Shown: positions 17,947 to 26,341, counted from the first letter of the stretch. The stretch is 64,000 nucleotides of DNA from Diplocloster hominis (GCF_032380655.1 NZ_JAWDIY010000007.1:1-64000); one strand, 5' to 3'. Numbers and translations are program-made. Notes: generated from the sequence alone by a model not told the origin.

Positions 17947-18453
17947 TTACAGCTTCAAAACCTCATATCCCCACAATAAAGGAGATAATTCTCGTAGAAT
18001 ACCGGTTACCCACCGGCGTGGTGAAGAATATCCACATTGTAACTCCTTCGCAATCACTTCATAAGTCTTTCCCTCAAAGAAATATAATTCGAATGCTTTA
18101 TATTCTACCTCCCTCCCCTCCTGTTGCCTTCTTTTATAAATCTCATTCACCATGATATCAATATGTGAAGTCATCAGCATTGATTTAATCTTGCTACTTC
18201 TTATTGATTGGATATATGTGTGCTTTTGCGCCTCAGTCATTCCCTCTAATTTTAATTGCTCTCCTTCACATATACTTTTCTCAATATGTATAGCCACGTC
18301 TCTGTATATTTTCATAACTGCAAATGTATCATGATATTTGTCCTTCTTTTTTTCTTTAGCCTCTTCTTTTTTGTATTCTTTTATCGCCTGTTTAGCAGCC
18401 TCTTCGGCTATGTTTTTTAGTTCTTCTTTTGTCATCATCACCACGTTATTCAT
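17947..18453 (-). CDS. ArpU-like late transcription regulator
   Basis: 168 residues from MNNVVMMTKEELK (ATG at 18453 after AAGGAGAGAGG). A Lys/Glu-rich helical N-terminus is followed by a sigma-70 region-4-like helix-turn-helix (YKAFELYFFEGKTYEVIAKEL and then CGYSSPRRWV). Phage ArpU/RinA-type proteins with this fold switch on packaging and structural genes. The location just before the late promoter supports that role. The preceding tyrosine recombinase gene ends 17 bp upstream. Confidence 0.78.
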   Translation of the reverse strand: MNNVVMMTKEELKNIAEEAAKQAIKEYKKEEAKEKKKDKYHDTFAVMKIYRDVAIHIEKSICEGEQLKLEGMTEAQKHTYIQSIRSSKIKSMLMTSHIDIMVNEIYKRRQQEGREVEYKAFELYFFEGKTYEVIAKELQCGYSSPRRWVTGILRELSPLLWGYEVLKL

Positions 18454-18470
18454 TTCCTCTCTCCTTCTGC

Positions 18471-19484
18471 TTATGCTACACATCTATTGAACATATATTG
18501 GATCTCTTCCGGCTCGATCGTAATGTAGCAAGCCTCTGTTACTTGGGTCGATGCGTGCCCCAGGATCTCTTTGATGTATTCCAGGCTGCATCCATTCCGA
18601 TGCAATGTTGTGGCCAGCGTCTTTCTGAAGATATGCACCGTACAATTTTTCTGTATCCCTGCGCGGACTCCTAGGTTTTTGGTGATCTTCTCGGCGTTCT
18701 CCCGTCTCATCCGGCCGCACTTGCTCGGATCATCATAATTACGGACGAACAACGCCGGATTATTGTCCTTACGAATCTTAAGGTAGTTGATCAGATGCAC
18801 CCGCGCTTTCGGGGTTAAGAACACGGTACGGTATTTCCGCCACTTCTCCCCGCAGACCTGGACCGTGTTATGGTTGAAATCAACATCCAGAATATCAAGA
18901 TTAATCAGCTCTCCAACCCGAACCCCTGTCGAAAGGAGAAATTCCAGTAAAGCCCTCTCCAACTCGTTCCGACAAGCCGACCGAATATTTTCCTTTTCCT
19001 CTTCCGACAAATATATTTTTTTTCTTGCCTCTGGCTTGATATTTTTCAGGCATGCTACCGGATTAAATGATGCATACTTGTTTTCGATCGCCCAATTGTA
19101 AAAGCTTGATATGTACAGACGCTTGTTGGACTGTGTGGTAACCGATACCTTATCTTTTAGCATGTAAAAATACGCTTTTATATCCGATTTCTCCACCTGA
19201 TCAAAATCCTTCTGCACGTAATCCAGCATCCGCCTGGTTTCATTGACATACTGCCTGATGCTCTTCTCCCTGACGTTCTCAAGCTTCTTGTCCGTCTCAA
19301 ACTCGTGTATGATATATTCGTTTCGGCTCATACTTACTGTAGAAAGTTCTGTACACTCCTTCTCGATCTTCACCCCTTGCAGAGTTATGATCAGCACCTG
19401 TTCCAACTTCCTAAGATCCTGGTTTTCCAGTACAATCGACATAGCGGTCAGTATCTGCCTGATTATTTGTTCTTTTTCATTCAT
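18471..19484 (-). CDS. Tyrosine recombinase (XerC/D-like) inside the prophage
   Basis: 337 residues. N-terminal SAM-like core-binding domain (YVNETRRMLDYVQKDFDQV to YISSFYNWAIENKY), C-terminal catalytic domain with STGVRVGEL (Arg), VHIFRKTLATT (HxxR), ILGHAST (His) and EACYITI (Tyr nucleophile). All catalytic residues appear intact. It is not at a prophage end but between the replication and late modules, so it may resolve multimers, act at an internal site, or serve as a second integrase. Own promoter region at about 19515-19550. Confidence 0.9.
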   Translation of the reverse strand: MNEKEQIIRQILTAMSIVLENQDLRKLEQVLIITLQGVKIEKECTELSTVSMSRNEYIIHEFETDKKLENVREKSIRQYVNETRRMLDYVQKDFDQVEKSDIKAYFYMLKDKVSVTTQSNKRLYISSFYNWAIENKYASFNPVACLKNIKPEARKKIYLSEEEKENIRSACRNELERALLEFLLSTGVRVGELINLDILDVDFNHNTVQVCGEKWRKYRTVFLTPKARVHLINYLKIRKDNNPALFVRNYDDPSKCGRMRRENAEKITKNLGVRAGIQKNCTVHIFRKTLATTLHRNGCSLEYIKEILGHASTQVTEACYITIEPEEIQYMFNRCVA

Positions 19485-19510
19485 GCGCTTTTTCTCCTCT
19501 TTTGTATGTA

Positions 19511-19549
19511 TTGCTTAAGGAGTATAAAAGTGCTATAATATCCTTAAGC
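19511..19549 (+). promoter_or_regulatory. Plus-strand promoter inside a 10-bp inverted-repeat operator
   Basis: -35 TTGCTT (19511-19516), 17-base spacer, -10 TATAAT (19534-19539). TGCTTAAGGA at the -35 and TCCTTAAGCA at about 19541-19550 form a perfect inverted repeat around the -10. A weaker minus-strand promoter (TATACT around 19520) for the recombinase gene uses the same repeats, so one bound protein could switch both directions. Confidence 0.6.
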
Positions 19550-19602
19550 AGTAGCTTGTGGTAGGTTTTCATCTTGGCGGGTGATCTACCACTATTTTTT
19601 TA
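19546..19602 (+). ncRNA. Candidate short RNA transcribed against the phage operon
   Basis: From the plus promoter the transcript would run about 57 bases and end in a hairpin GTGGTAG (19558-19564) / CTACCAC (19586-19592) followed by seven T. No open frame fits. It starts near the recombinase gene and runs away from it, opposite to the lytic operon. Confidence 0.5.
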
Positions 19603-19699
19603 TTTTGTGTCCGAACATTCATTCGCAACATATGTTCGGTTCAGGCTGATTTTTTTGGTCCCAGGTAAACCGGGACCTTAGTTTTTATCCTGACATGGT
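19603..19699. other. Gene-free stretch with two further hairpins
   Basis: Contains CCGAACAT (19611-19618) paired with ATGTTCGG about 13 bases on. A second hairpin has GGTCCC/GGGACC arms around 19659-19679, with T-rich sequence on both sides. Possible operators or weak terminators between the hypothetical gene at 19700 and the recombinase; no gene seen. Confidence 0.4.
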
Positions 19700-19966
19700 T
19701 TAAGCATAACCTCTTGTTGAACCATGCTCTTCCCAAAATTCTCCATGATTTCCGAATTGGTATATTCTTCCGTTTAACGGGGATTCCGTTATTAGTAAGA
19801 TTGTGCTGTCTTTCCATCCATTTTGTTTTGCCACATGTATTACCTCCTCAAATGTATAATCAAGACTTTTCTCGTTTCCAGGGAAGATCTCAACACATTT
19901 ATCACTAAATATAATTTTTATATCATCTGCATATCCAATGCTGTCACAAAGGTTGATTTTACACAT
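19700..19966 (-). CDS. Small hypothetical phage protein
   Basis: 88 residues from MCKINLCDSIGYADD; ATG at 19966 after GAGGAAAAAAT. A longer in-frame reading overlaps the upstream gene and is not supported. A mixed alpha/beta, acidic protein ending near EFWEEHGSTRGYA. No recognised domain. It is the last gene of the early operon before the gap preceding the recombinase. Confidence 0.6.
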   Translation of the reverse strand: MCKINLCDSIGYADDIKIIFSDKCVEIFPGNEKSLDYTFEEVIHVAKQNGWKDSTILLITESPLNGRIYQFGNHGEFWEEHGSTRGYA

Positions 19967-19995
19967 TATTTTTTCCTCGAAAAATTTCAGTTTAG

Positions 19996-20697
19996 TTAAG
20001 CAATCCATGCTTCCGGCGGCAACGCATCTGTATACCGTTCCCAGTCTCTGGATTCTTGACTCCAATCCTCTCTGGACCATCTGTCCGCACTGACTGCCTC
20101 ATACAACTTTTCAATTTCTTTGACTGCCTGGAGAACCCCCGTGTTCTCATCCCGCAGAATATCAATCGCCGCTTTCAGACTGTCATACCTGCTTCGCAAA
20201 CCAACGTATGCTTGATAGACCCTGAAACATTGTCTCGCCGCCGCTATCAATTCATCTTTTGTCATCTGCTTTAATTTTTTCTTCGTTTCATCCTCTGCGA
20301 AACTATCGGCACAGGATAGTCCAAAATAATCCTGTTCGAATGAATCCCATCCCAACAGACCTCCTCCTGATTCCCCGGCACCTATCGTAACAAAGAAGAG
20401 GTCAAAACAGTCTGGAACCCATTCCTCCTCTAAATCCCTTCTCATTTGTTCGCATTCAGCACACAAATCCCCAAAAGCCATTTTAAATTCATAAGCTTCA
20501 TCCCCATCCCCATCAAGGGCATTGATAAGGGAATCTGCTCCATCTTCCGAATCCGTGTACCATCTAACATCTTCGCATTCACCCTGAATGTCCCATAAGT
20601 AATCTTTGATTTTGTCGATATTTAAGTCCTTTACGATTGGTTTCTTATACCGGAGATTCTTGGCTTTCAATCGACGTGTTTCCTCAGCATCTACCAT
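19996..20697 (-). CDS. Acidic hypothetical phage protein
   Basis: 233 residues, strongly acidic (CEDVRWYTDSEDGADSL, EEEWVPDCFDLFFV), with a helical C-terminal half (LKQMTKDELIAAARQCFRV; VKEIEKLYEAVSADRW). No family recognised. ATG at 20697 follows AAAGGAGAAATGTC. The high Asp/Glu content recalls DNA-mimic or inhibitor proteins, but that is speculation. Located in the early/middle operon. Confidence 0.7.
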   Translation of the reverse strand: MVDAEETRRLKAKNLRYKKPIVKDLNIDKIKDYLWDIQGECEDVRWYTDSEDGADSLINALDGDGDEAYEFKMAFGDLCAECEQMRRDLEEEWVPDCFDLFFVTIGAGESGGGLLGWDSFEQDYFGLSCADSFAEDETKKKLKQMTKDELIAAARQCFRVYQAYVGLRSRYDSLKAAIDILRDENTGVLQAVKEIEKLYEAVSADRWSREDWSQESRDWERYTDALPPEAWIA

Positions 20698-20716
20698 GAC
20701 ATTTCTCCTTTAAATC

Positions 20717-20875
20717 TTAATATTTCTCCGTTAAAGACTTACTCCCATAAAGCAACAATTCCTTTAATATACACTGAAAATCAGCGTATAAATCAGCCAA
20801 CTGTTCAAAATTCAGACACTCCGCAAATTGCTCTTCCATGAAAGCTCTGGTTTCGTCACTTACATATTGTTTCAC
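20717..20875 (-). CDS. Small hypothetical protein (52 residues)
   Basis: A short frame with a GTG start at 20875 (weak GGAAATGAAAG upstream) and a TAA at 20717. It encodes a mostly helical peptide (ETRAFMEEQFAECLNFEQ then LYADFQCILKELLLYG). It fills the gap between the 233-residue gene and the small HTH gene in the same direction, which supports it. No function recognised. Confidence 0.5.
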   Translation of the reverse strand: MKQYVSDETRAFMEEQFAECLNFEQLADLYADFQCILKELLLYGSKSLTEKY

Positions 20876-20915
20876 AGTCTTTCATTTCCGGCTTATAGCC
20901 TAAACCCTAATTCTA

Positions 20916-21152
20916 TTAGTTTACCCTTATCCAGCCAGCTAACACTTTGATTTCATCAGTCACCTCATCCCATTCTTTTACTAATCTCAAATAAGATTCT
21001 GTGATTTTTTCGCGGTTTATGATATCAACCACTGTCCCATAATTCATTCCCAAAGCATCAGCTATTGCCTTTTTAGTTGGCATTGCCTCAGATTCATAAT
21101 ATAGTTTTAATATCATTTCTTTTGTAGCTGGATGTGTTAACTGTCCTTTCAT
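20916..21152 (-). CDS. Small helix-turn-helix protein
   Basis: 78 residues with a clear helix-turn-helix: MPTKKAIADALGMNYGTVVDI near residues 24-44, followed by a basic turn and a helical tail. It would bind DNA, perhaps as a middle-gene regulator. Located between the HNH-like protein and the small 52-residue gene. Confidence 0.7.
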   Translation of the reverse strand: MKGQLTHPATKEMILKLYYESEAMPTKKAIADALGMNYGTVVDIINREKITESYLRLVKEWDEVTDEIKVLAGWIRVN

Positions 21153-21157
21153 TTATC

Positions 21158-21601
21158 TCACTCCTTCAAATAACCATCGCATTCATCCAGGTACCTAAAA
21201 CCAGGCTCTGCAGACTCCTGCTGCTGATCCAGTTCTTTTTCATCATCTAAATAATTTCTGCCAATCAATTTCATAAACTCCTGCCTGGTGTGTGTTACTT
21301 CGTAGAGTCTCTGAGCGTCCTGCTGCAATATCAACATATTCTCATGATTGTTGTGGACTGCTGCTGGCCCGCTAATATGGTGTTCCAGGCAGAGGAACAC
21401 TTTCATACCCTCCGCCTCGGAGATCGCCCTGTTTGGTCCCCCGAAAATATGATGCTCATGGAGTACCTGGTATCTGCGAAAATCCTGATTAAGTTTCATA
21501 CACAGATAACAGGTACCATCTTCGGTATGTAATATACTCGGCTTATGTCTCTTTCGTTTCTTCTTTTTTATCGGTTTTGCCAGTTTGGTCACTATGCTCA
21601 T
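21158..21601 (-). CDS. HNH-like phage recombination-associated protein
   Basis: 147 residues. A very basic N-terminus (KLAKPIKKKKRKRHKPS) is followed by CYLCMK near residue 31, LHEHHIFGGPNR near 47-58 and FLCLEHHISG near 69-78. That is a Cys2-His HNH-type zinc site as in small phage nucleases near NinG/Rap-like genes. Probably a structure-specific or helper nuclease. Overlaps the next gene's stop by 4 bp (ATGA-type junction at 21598). Confidence 0.7.
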   Translation of the reverse strand: MSIVTKLAKPIKKKKRKRHKPSILHTEDGTCYLCMKLNQDFRRYQVLHEHHIFGGPNRAISEAEGMKVFLCLEHHISGPAAVHNNHENMLILQQDAQRLYEVTHTRQEFMKLIGRNYLDDEKELDQQQESAEPGFRYLDECDGYLKE

Positions 21602-21846
21602 TTATTCCATTTCCTCTCAGACCATAATTTTGGTGGATTTTGGCATATAGTACAATTCCCGTCATGACAATATCCATCTTTCGCAAATATACACGGATTC
21701 CCATTTTCTGTATGCCTGCACTTGTTCTTTATGCTTCTGGCACACAAGGTTAAATATCCAGGAGAGTACAGGACGTTTCCATCCTGTGCAATCTCCTGTA
21801 GTGATTTTTTCTTTCTAAACCTCCTCAATAGTCCGGCCACGGTCAT
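21598..21846 (-). CDS. Small cysteine-rich protein
   Basis: About 82 residues from MTVAGLLRRFRKKK; an ATG at 21858 is also possible and the ribosome site does not decide. Seven to eight cysteines (CARSIKNKC, CIFAKDGYCHDGNCTIC) suggest zinc binding. It overlaps the end of the ParB-like gene and abuts the HNH-like gene, so it may act with the latter. No family recognised. Confidence 0.6.
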   Translation of the reverse strand: MTVAGLLRRFRKKKSLQEIAQDGNVLYSPGYLTLCARSIKNKCRHTENGNPCIFAKDGYCHDGNCTICQNPPKLWSERKWNK

Positions 21847-23191
21847 CCACCTCCTCATTCAGCCATGCTTCCCAAAATGATGTTTCGGTCATCATCTTCC
21901 ATGTTTTTATTTTCATGGCCATATCAGCCAGCTCCTGTGCCATCCCGTACGCTGTGAGCGAATCTAAAAAGTCTTTCCTGCTGCCGAATGGCTTTTCAAT
22001 GTTCTCTGGACTGTTCATAACCTCACATCCAGGTGCTATCTCTTCCTCTTGCGTAACTGCTGCCTCCTCTGCATCCTGTTCTCCGGTCCGATCAGCATGA
22101 TCCACGCTGGAAATTTCCTTATGTTCAGCCACATTATCCTGCTCTTTTTCTAGGATTACCGCCGGTTTTTGCGCCGGCGCAATTTCCTCAGAGTGTCTCT
22201 CTTCTTCCGGTTCAGCGGCTTCTCTTGCTCCAGTGCCCTCCCCGCTGCTTTGGCTACTTTCTTTCCCTGCTGTATCATGTTCCTTTCCATCTCTTTCTCT
22301 CTCTGATCTGCTATCATCTGATTGTATTGGTTCGATGTTATCACTCCGATTTCCAGGATCTTCCTCGGACGGAGCTTTTTCACGTGTGCCTTCTTCTCCA
22401 ATTCCTTTGGCGTGAGTTTCCTCCACATCTCCTGCATCACTCTCTCTGGGAGCCTCTGCGTCATCTTCTCCACCCCCAAAATAGTTCTTCCATGTCTTAT
22501 GGCCTGCTGCCGCTTCTCCAAATATCTCCCGGGTGATAGAGAAGAACTCCGCCCACGTCATGGATTGTGGACTCATTCCGAATTTCTTTATCTTAATTTC
22601 TTGCTCGTACATCATCAGGAAGTACAGGCCTTTTTTGAAAGTCTTGTTCCCGCTTGGATTTACAATCTCCACCAACTTCTTTACTTCTCCCGTGGTATAG
22701 GCCTCGCTTGAAAACAGTTCATTCAACGTCTCCTGGTTCGTCTCAAAGAATTTTACAATCAACTCCCGGATGTCATCTGCAGTTCCCTCTACCGGAGTCT
22801 CCCGGTTGAATTGCTTCAATTCACGGATACCCTCCCTTGTAGCCTCCGGTCCAATCATCTCCAGATCCTGATCCGGCAGGGCTAACATCTCTGAGAGTTT
22901 ACTGCTGCCCAGCTGCGCAAACTCTGGCCGGAGCTGATCGGAATACCCATCAATGGAGTATTTCTTGTTGATACTGATAAACCTTGATACGGTGGATGGG
23001 CTTAGGCCATATTCTGCCCCGGCAAATTCTGCAATGCTTTTATATCCATCCTGTTTATAGAGTTCCTGCTCCTCGATCTGCCGGAGCGTGTATCCGATCC
23101 GGACAAAGCTCTCCTGCACTCCTATGAGGTCTTTTTTCAGGCGTTCTTTCATGCTCATCCAATCGTCCAGTGTTATCTGTGTATATTCCAT
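21815..23191 (-). CDS. ParB-like/HTH replication-region protein with acidic linker
   Basis: 458 residues. The N-terminal ~130 residues contain an HTH similar to ParB-type proteins (YKSIAEFAGAEYGLSPSTVSR near 50-70; LSEMLALPDQD). A middle folded region runs to about 235. Residues about 240-390 are very acidic, low-complexity and probably disordered. A short conserved-looking C-terminal domain follows (FLDSLTAYGMAQELADMAM, FWEAWLNEEVDDRG). The acidic linker coincides exactly with an open basic frame on the same strand, described separately. Confidence 0.75.
   Translation of the reverse strand: MEYTQITLDDWMSMKERLKKDLIGVQESFVRIGYTLRQIEEQELYKQDGYKSIAEFAGAEYGLSPSTVSRFISINKKYSIDGYSDQLRPEFAQLGSSKLSEMLALPDQDLEMIGPEATREGIRELKQFNRETPVEGTADDIRELIVKFFETNQETLNELFSSEAYTTGEVKKLVEIVNPSGNKTFKKGLYFLMMYEQEIKIKKFGMSPQSMTWAEFFSITREIFGEAAAGHKTWKNYFGGGEDDAEAPRESDAGDVEETHAKGIGEEGTREKAPSEEDPGNRSDNIEPIQSDDSRSERERDGKEHDTAGKESSQSSGEGTGAREAAEPEEERHSEEIAPAQKPAVILEKEQDNVAEHKEISSVDHADRTGEQDAEEAAVTQEEEIAPGCEVMNSPENIEKPFGSRKDFLDSLTAYGMAQELADMAMKIKTWKMMTETSFWEAWLNEEVDDRGRTIEEV
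22156..22464 (-). CDS. Possible nested (overprinted) basic protein inside the ParB-like gene
   Basis: In another frame of the same strand, an ATG at 22464 behind GGGGGTGGAG opens 102 codons. The product is very basic and regularly helical: MTQRLPERVMQEMWRKL, TPKELEKKAHVKKL, GVITSNQYNQMIADQ, ending RKLRRRKNRR. It covers only the low-complexity acidic part of the host gene, as expected if the host protein tolerates anything there. It could also be a chance result of purine-rich codons. Existence unproven. Confidence 0.4.
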   Translation of the reverse strand: MTQRLPERVMQEMWRKLTPKELEKKAHVKKLRPRKILEIGVITSNQYNQMIADQREKEMERNMIQQGKKVAKAAGRALEQEKPLNRKKRDTLRKLRRRKNRR

Positions 23192-23439
23192 TAGTATCCC
23201 TCGCTTTCAGTCATTCTCGACAGTTCCTGTTCTGTTTTTCTAATCCTATTTGTTAGAATTTGTTCCATTATGTGGTCTCCCTTGGCTGTCCACATCTGCA
23301 GTTCCTTCGTATCTCTTTTGATTTTCTCTTCTAGTTCTTTTTTTGTCGGCTGTGTTCCTGCATCTATACTCATGTTCACTATTTTTGCTGGGATACCTCT
23401 GGCATTTAAACCATCTTGAATTCTTTCTAATTTGCTCAT
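23191..23439 (-). CDS. Small helical hypothetical protein
   Basis: 82 residues from MSKLERIQDGLNARG; the ATG at 23439 lies 8 bases after AAGGAG. The C-terminal half is a charged helix (KKELEEKIKRDTKELQMW). Its stop overlaps the ParB-like start at 23191. No family recognised; it lies between the PcfJ-like and ParB-like genes. Confidence 0.65.
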   Translation of the reverse strand: MSKLERIQDGLNARGIPAKIVNMSIDAGTQPTKKELEEKIKRDTKELQMWTAKGDHIMEQILTNRIRKTEQELSRMTESEGY

Positions 23440-23451
23440 TCTCATTCTCCT

Positions 23452-25419
23452 TTACGCTATGGCGGCCACCTGGATTCTCACCAGAGCCTGCTGCCGTTTA
23501 ATATTTTTCTTAAATTTCTCTAATACCTTGCTGATGATGGCTTGGTCCGGCTTTCGGTCAAATTCTGAATAATACTGCAGAATTGTATCATCTTTTAGGT
23601 TAATCTCTATGGTGTAATATGCTTTCTGCAGGTTTTCCTTTTTCCTCAAGAATAATATCCAGCTTTTCCCGTTTGCCATGCTCTCCATGTATTGGTCACT
23701 ACTACCCACACAATGATGCAGCGTGCGCCCCTCTGTGACCAGTTCCTCACATTTTCCGGCCGGAATAATCATGTAGGTATCATCCTCCCAGAAATACCGC
23801 TTTACTTCCGGCAGATTCTTTCTGATTCTTTCATCCAATTTCTGGTATTTCTTCTTTTCCTTTTTCAGCCTTTCTGCATCCCGTCTAGCATTTATAAGCT
23901 CCACCAGCTGGTCATGCCTTGCCTTGAGGTCTTTCGGTAATCTTACAATATCGTCTGTGGTATCCATCCCCTCATCCCTGGCCATTCGGAGATAATCTCT
24001 CCATGTCTGGGCCAATGTCTTATGGCTTATATGCTGCTTTTTCATATAGTTCACCATACGGTTTACACTTCCAAGCTCTTTGAGGATATCCTCACAATCT
24101 CTCTTTGACACATCTTTTGCATTTAAGTACTCCAGAGACTCCTGGGAAATTTTAATCTTCTGGCCCATCTGCTCTCTTTCCTCCTCATACTGCAGCCATT
24201 CCAGAGTGTTCAGGCCACCATTGATCTGTTTCATCCGGTTTGTCCGATTCCCATCCAGCTGCAGAAGCCCTTTAACGCTTTCTGCATGTCCACATATGGC
24301 TTCTGGATTCCCCCACCATCCGTATTTCTCCACAATGTCTGCCACCATTTTCCCCAGTCCTGCTTTTGCCAGGTATTCCATCCAGGGGCGCTGATGGAAT
24401 GTGGTAATGAATTTATTTACATTCAGCTTTTCTCTCTGCTTGGCCAGGAGATCCAATCCACTATTCTGCAGGTTTCCATATGGCAGCACTTCATCCAGAT
24501 TACCTGGGTAGAGATAGGAACTCACAAAACGTTTATTGAGATTGTTTTTATCCCACCAGTCCTGTGCAAACTCATCCGCATCTGTCTCGGTTCCGTACCA
24601 TACCTTTCCCCAACACTTTCCTTTAGGGATGATGGCCCGTCCCTCCTCGTAAAGCTGAATCTCTTTTGTCTCCCCGGCTTTCCATGTGCATACCGCCCTG
24701 AACTGCCGCTCTACCCATTCCTCCCCGCACGCCTGCAAGAGTATCACCGGGGTTTTTGCTGTCCGTTCCTGCTTTCTGCTGTACGCTTTCACGGATGCTC
24801 CACACTTCGGGCATGTGGTCATCTCTCCGTGTTTCCAGCCTTTTTTCTTCCAGCTGTGGCCTCCACAGGCTGTACAATGATAATCTGTTCTCTCCTTTCC
24901 CTTTTTGAAAAAGAGATAATTTCCAGGAAATATATCCTGCTGTACCCATTCCTCCATTTCATTCGGAACGCATGGTATTTTCTCCATCATCTCTTCTATA
25001 CGCCGGCATTTTCTCTGGTAAGCTCTTTCGTATTTTACTTGATTCGCGCTTACTTCAAATGACGTTACATTGCATGTTCCCAGATATCCCAGTGCAGTCT
25101 GTTCGTCTTCCTTTGTTGCAAACTCCCAGTCATTCCCATAGTAATAGCTGTCACCTTTTATCGTGTCTAGGCTTTTGCATACTCTGGCCACATTGTTTAT
25201 CATGCAGGTGTACCATTTCCCGTCTGCAAAGGCAGCATGGACCTTTTCTTCTTTGTCAGCAAAATATCTGCCTCTCAGCTGGCCCCCGTAGAATAGATCA
25301 ATGTTCAGTATTTCTTTTCCATCAAATTCTACTACTTGGCTAACTGCCAGAACTTCATTACTACTCTTTTTAGGTGCAGCACAAGGCGGCGTATTCTTCA
25401 AAACCGCTGTCCGTTTCAT
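23452..25419 (-). CDS. PcfJ-like protein
   Basis: 655 residues. Middle region has a zinc ribbon (YHCTACGGHSW and TTCPKCGASV, residues about 180-210). The C-terminal ~130 residues match the PcfJ domain (CEELVTEGRTLHHCVGSS, then SWILFLRKKENLQKAYYTIE). PcfJ was named in conjugative plasmid pCF10 and is common in phages and integrative elements; its biochemical role is unclear. It overlaps pcfK as ATGA at 25416-25419, so the two proteins probably work together. Confidence 0.85.
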   Translation of the reverse strand: MKRTAVLKNTPPCAAPKKSSNEVLAVSQVVEFDGKEILNIDLFYGGQLRGRYFADKEEKVHAAFADGKWYTCMINNVARVCKSLDTIKGDSYYYGNDWEFATKEDEQTALGYLGTCNVTSFEVSANQVKYERAYQRKCRRIEEMMEKIPCVPNEMEEWVQQDIFPGNYLFFKKGKERTDYHCTACGGHSWKKKGWKHGEMTTCPKCGASVKAYSRKQERTAKTPVILLQACGEEWVERQFRAVCTWKAGETKEIQLYEEGRAIIPKGKCWGKVWYGTETDADEFAQDWWDKNNLNKRFVSSYLYPGNLDEVLPYGNLQNSGLDLLAKQREKLNVNKFITTFHQRPWMEYLAKAGLGKMVADIVEKYGWWGNPEAICGHAESVKGLLQLDGNRTNRMKQINGGLNTLEWLQYEEEREQMGQKIKISQESLEYLNAKDVSKRDCEDILKELGSVNRMVNYMKKQHISHKTLAQTWRDYLRMARDEGMDTTDDIVRLPKDLKARHDQLVELINARRDAERLKKEKKKYQKLDERIRKNLPEVKRYFWEDDTYMIIPAGKCEELVTEGRTLHHCVGSSDQYMESMANGKSWILFLRKKENLQKAYYTIEINLKDDTILQYYSEFDRKPDQAIISKVLEKFKKNIKRQQALVRIQVAAIA

Positions 25420-25910
25420 CTGCTGCCACCTCCCGTGTAATACTCCCGGATGATTTTCTTTGCCCGGCCCATGCCTGGTATCCCTAAAGTGACTTTCCCT
25501 GCAGACACTCCGGCGGCCTTGATAATGTCCTTGTCCACTTCCTGCTGGTTCTTAAATGACCAGGCAAGAAGCTCCCCGATACAGTCTTTCAGGCTTCTGC
25601 CTTTCCTCCTCACATATGAGGCCAGTATCTCATCTTCCATACATTGTGCTTTCAGATATTCTACCCAGTCCTCCATGATCTCCTTTGGTTTCAGCGCCTT
25701 TGCCTCTACCTCGATCTTTCCAACTGCCGCCGTGAGTGCGTCACAGAGTACCGGCAGATCTCCCTGGACATACATTTCCACGAAGTCTTCCTGAATGCCG
25801 TTCTCCTTAGCCATCGCTTTCAGGCTATCAATATCTCCCTCGTTGAACAAATTTTCTGCTAACTCATTTATTTCTCTAAAAGAACTCAGTTCTCCAAATT
25901 TTTCAAACAT
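25416..25910 (-). CDS. PcfK-like protein
   Basis: 164 residues with the PcfK-like pattern: FNEGDIDSLKAMAKENGIQ near 28-46, LKDCIGELLAWSFKNQ near 107-122, and a C-terminal GIPGMGRAKKIIREYY. ATG at 25910 follows AAAGGAG. PcfK nearly always precedes PcfJ. Its start lies 25 bp inside the end of the RNase H-like gene. Confidence 0.85.
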   Translation of the reverse strand: MFEKFGELSSFREINELAENLFNEGDIDSLKAMAKENGIQEDFVEMYVQGDLPVLCDALTAAVGKIEVEAKALKPKEIMEDWVEYLKAQCMEDEILASYVRRKGRSLKDCIGELLAWSFKNQQEVDKDIIKAAGVSAGKVTLGIPGMGRAKKIIREYYTGGGSR

Positions 25911-26341
25911 TCCTGCTGCTCCTTTCGTCTATGTATTTCTGATGACAGCCATCCGGAATATACATGTTTTCCCGGTACTGTCAGAATCAGCTGTTTTTGC
26001 GCCAGCTGCCAGAGCTGAATCCATTCTTCCTGGTTTGCCACCGGCTTCCCCTTTGTTGTCAAGAATTCATTTTCGGCCCAGGTCTCCAGGTTTCGCTCAA
26101 TCATGAAGAGAACAAACTCATCCTCTGTGTGCAGATACACCTCGCAGCTCTGGTTCAGCCGTCCCATGGCCTCTGTCATAGCCATGAGTATTGCCTGGTG
26201 ATAGGTCCCCAGTATTTGGCCAAATCCCTCACGAGTTTCCGTCTTTCCGGATACCTCACATTCCAGTACATATCCAAACCACTTTGGCGTTGGCTTTGCG
26301 GATATGGTATCGACACCTATGTATGTGTGTACCTCAAACAT
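25886..26341 (-). CDS. RNase H-like fold protein
   Basis: 151 residues. The order beta hairpin (YIGVDTISAKPTPKWFGYVLE), helix (YHQAILMAMTEAMGRL), strand with acidic residues (CEVYLHTEDEFVLFMI), long helix, and final strand (KQLILTVPG) follows an RNase HI-like fold. Candidate metal ligands are Asp near residue 11 and Asp/Glu in TEDE; not all four can be aligned by eye. It may remove RNA primers or act on branched DNA. Start ATG 26341 after GGAGG. Confidence 0.6.
   Translation of the reverse strand: MFEVHTYIGVDTISAKPTPKWFGYVLECEVSGKTETREGFGQILGTYHQAILMAMTEAMGRLNQSCEVYLHTEDEFVLFMIERNLETWAENEFLTTKGKPVANQEEWIQLWQLAQKQLILTVPGKHVYSGWLSSEIHRRKEQQECLKNLEN

Noticed and set aside
19610..19640. LexA/SOS box (CGAAC-type) near 19.6 kb
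   Set aside because: The GAAC and GTTC halves are about 13 bases apart, not the 4-base spacing of Firmicute LexA sites.
24286..25062. 258-codon plus-strand frame opposite the PcfJ-like gene
   Set aside because: No ribosome site, low-quality composition, and opposite to a recognised gene.
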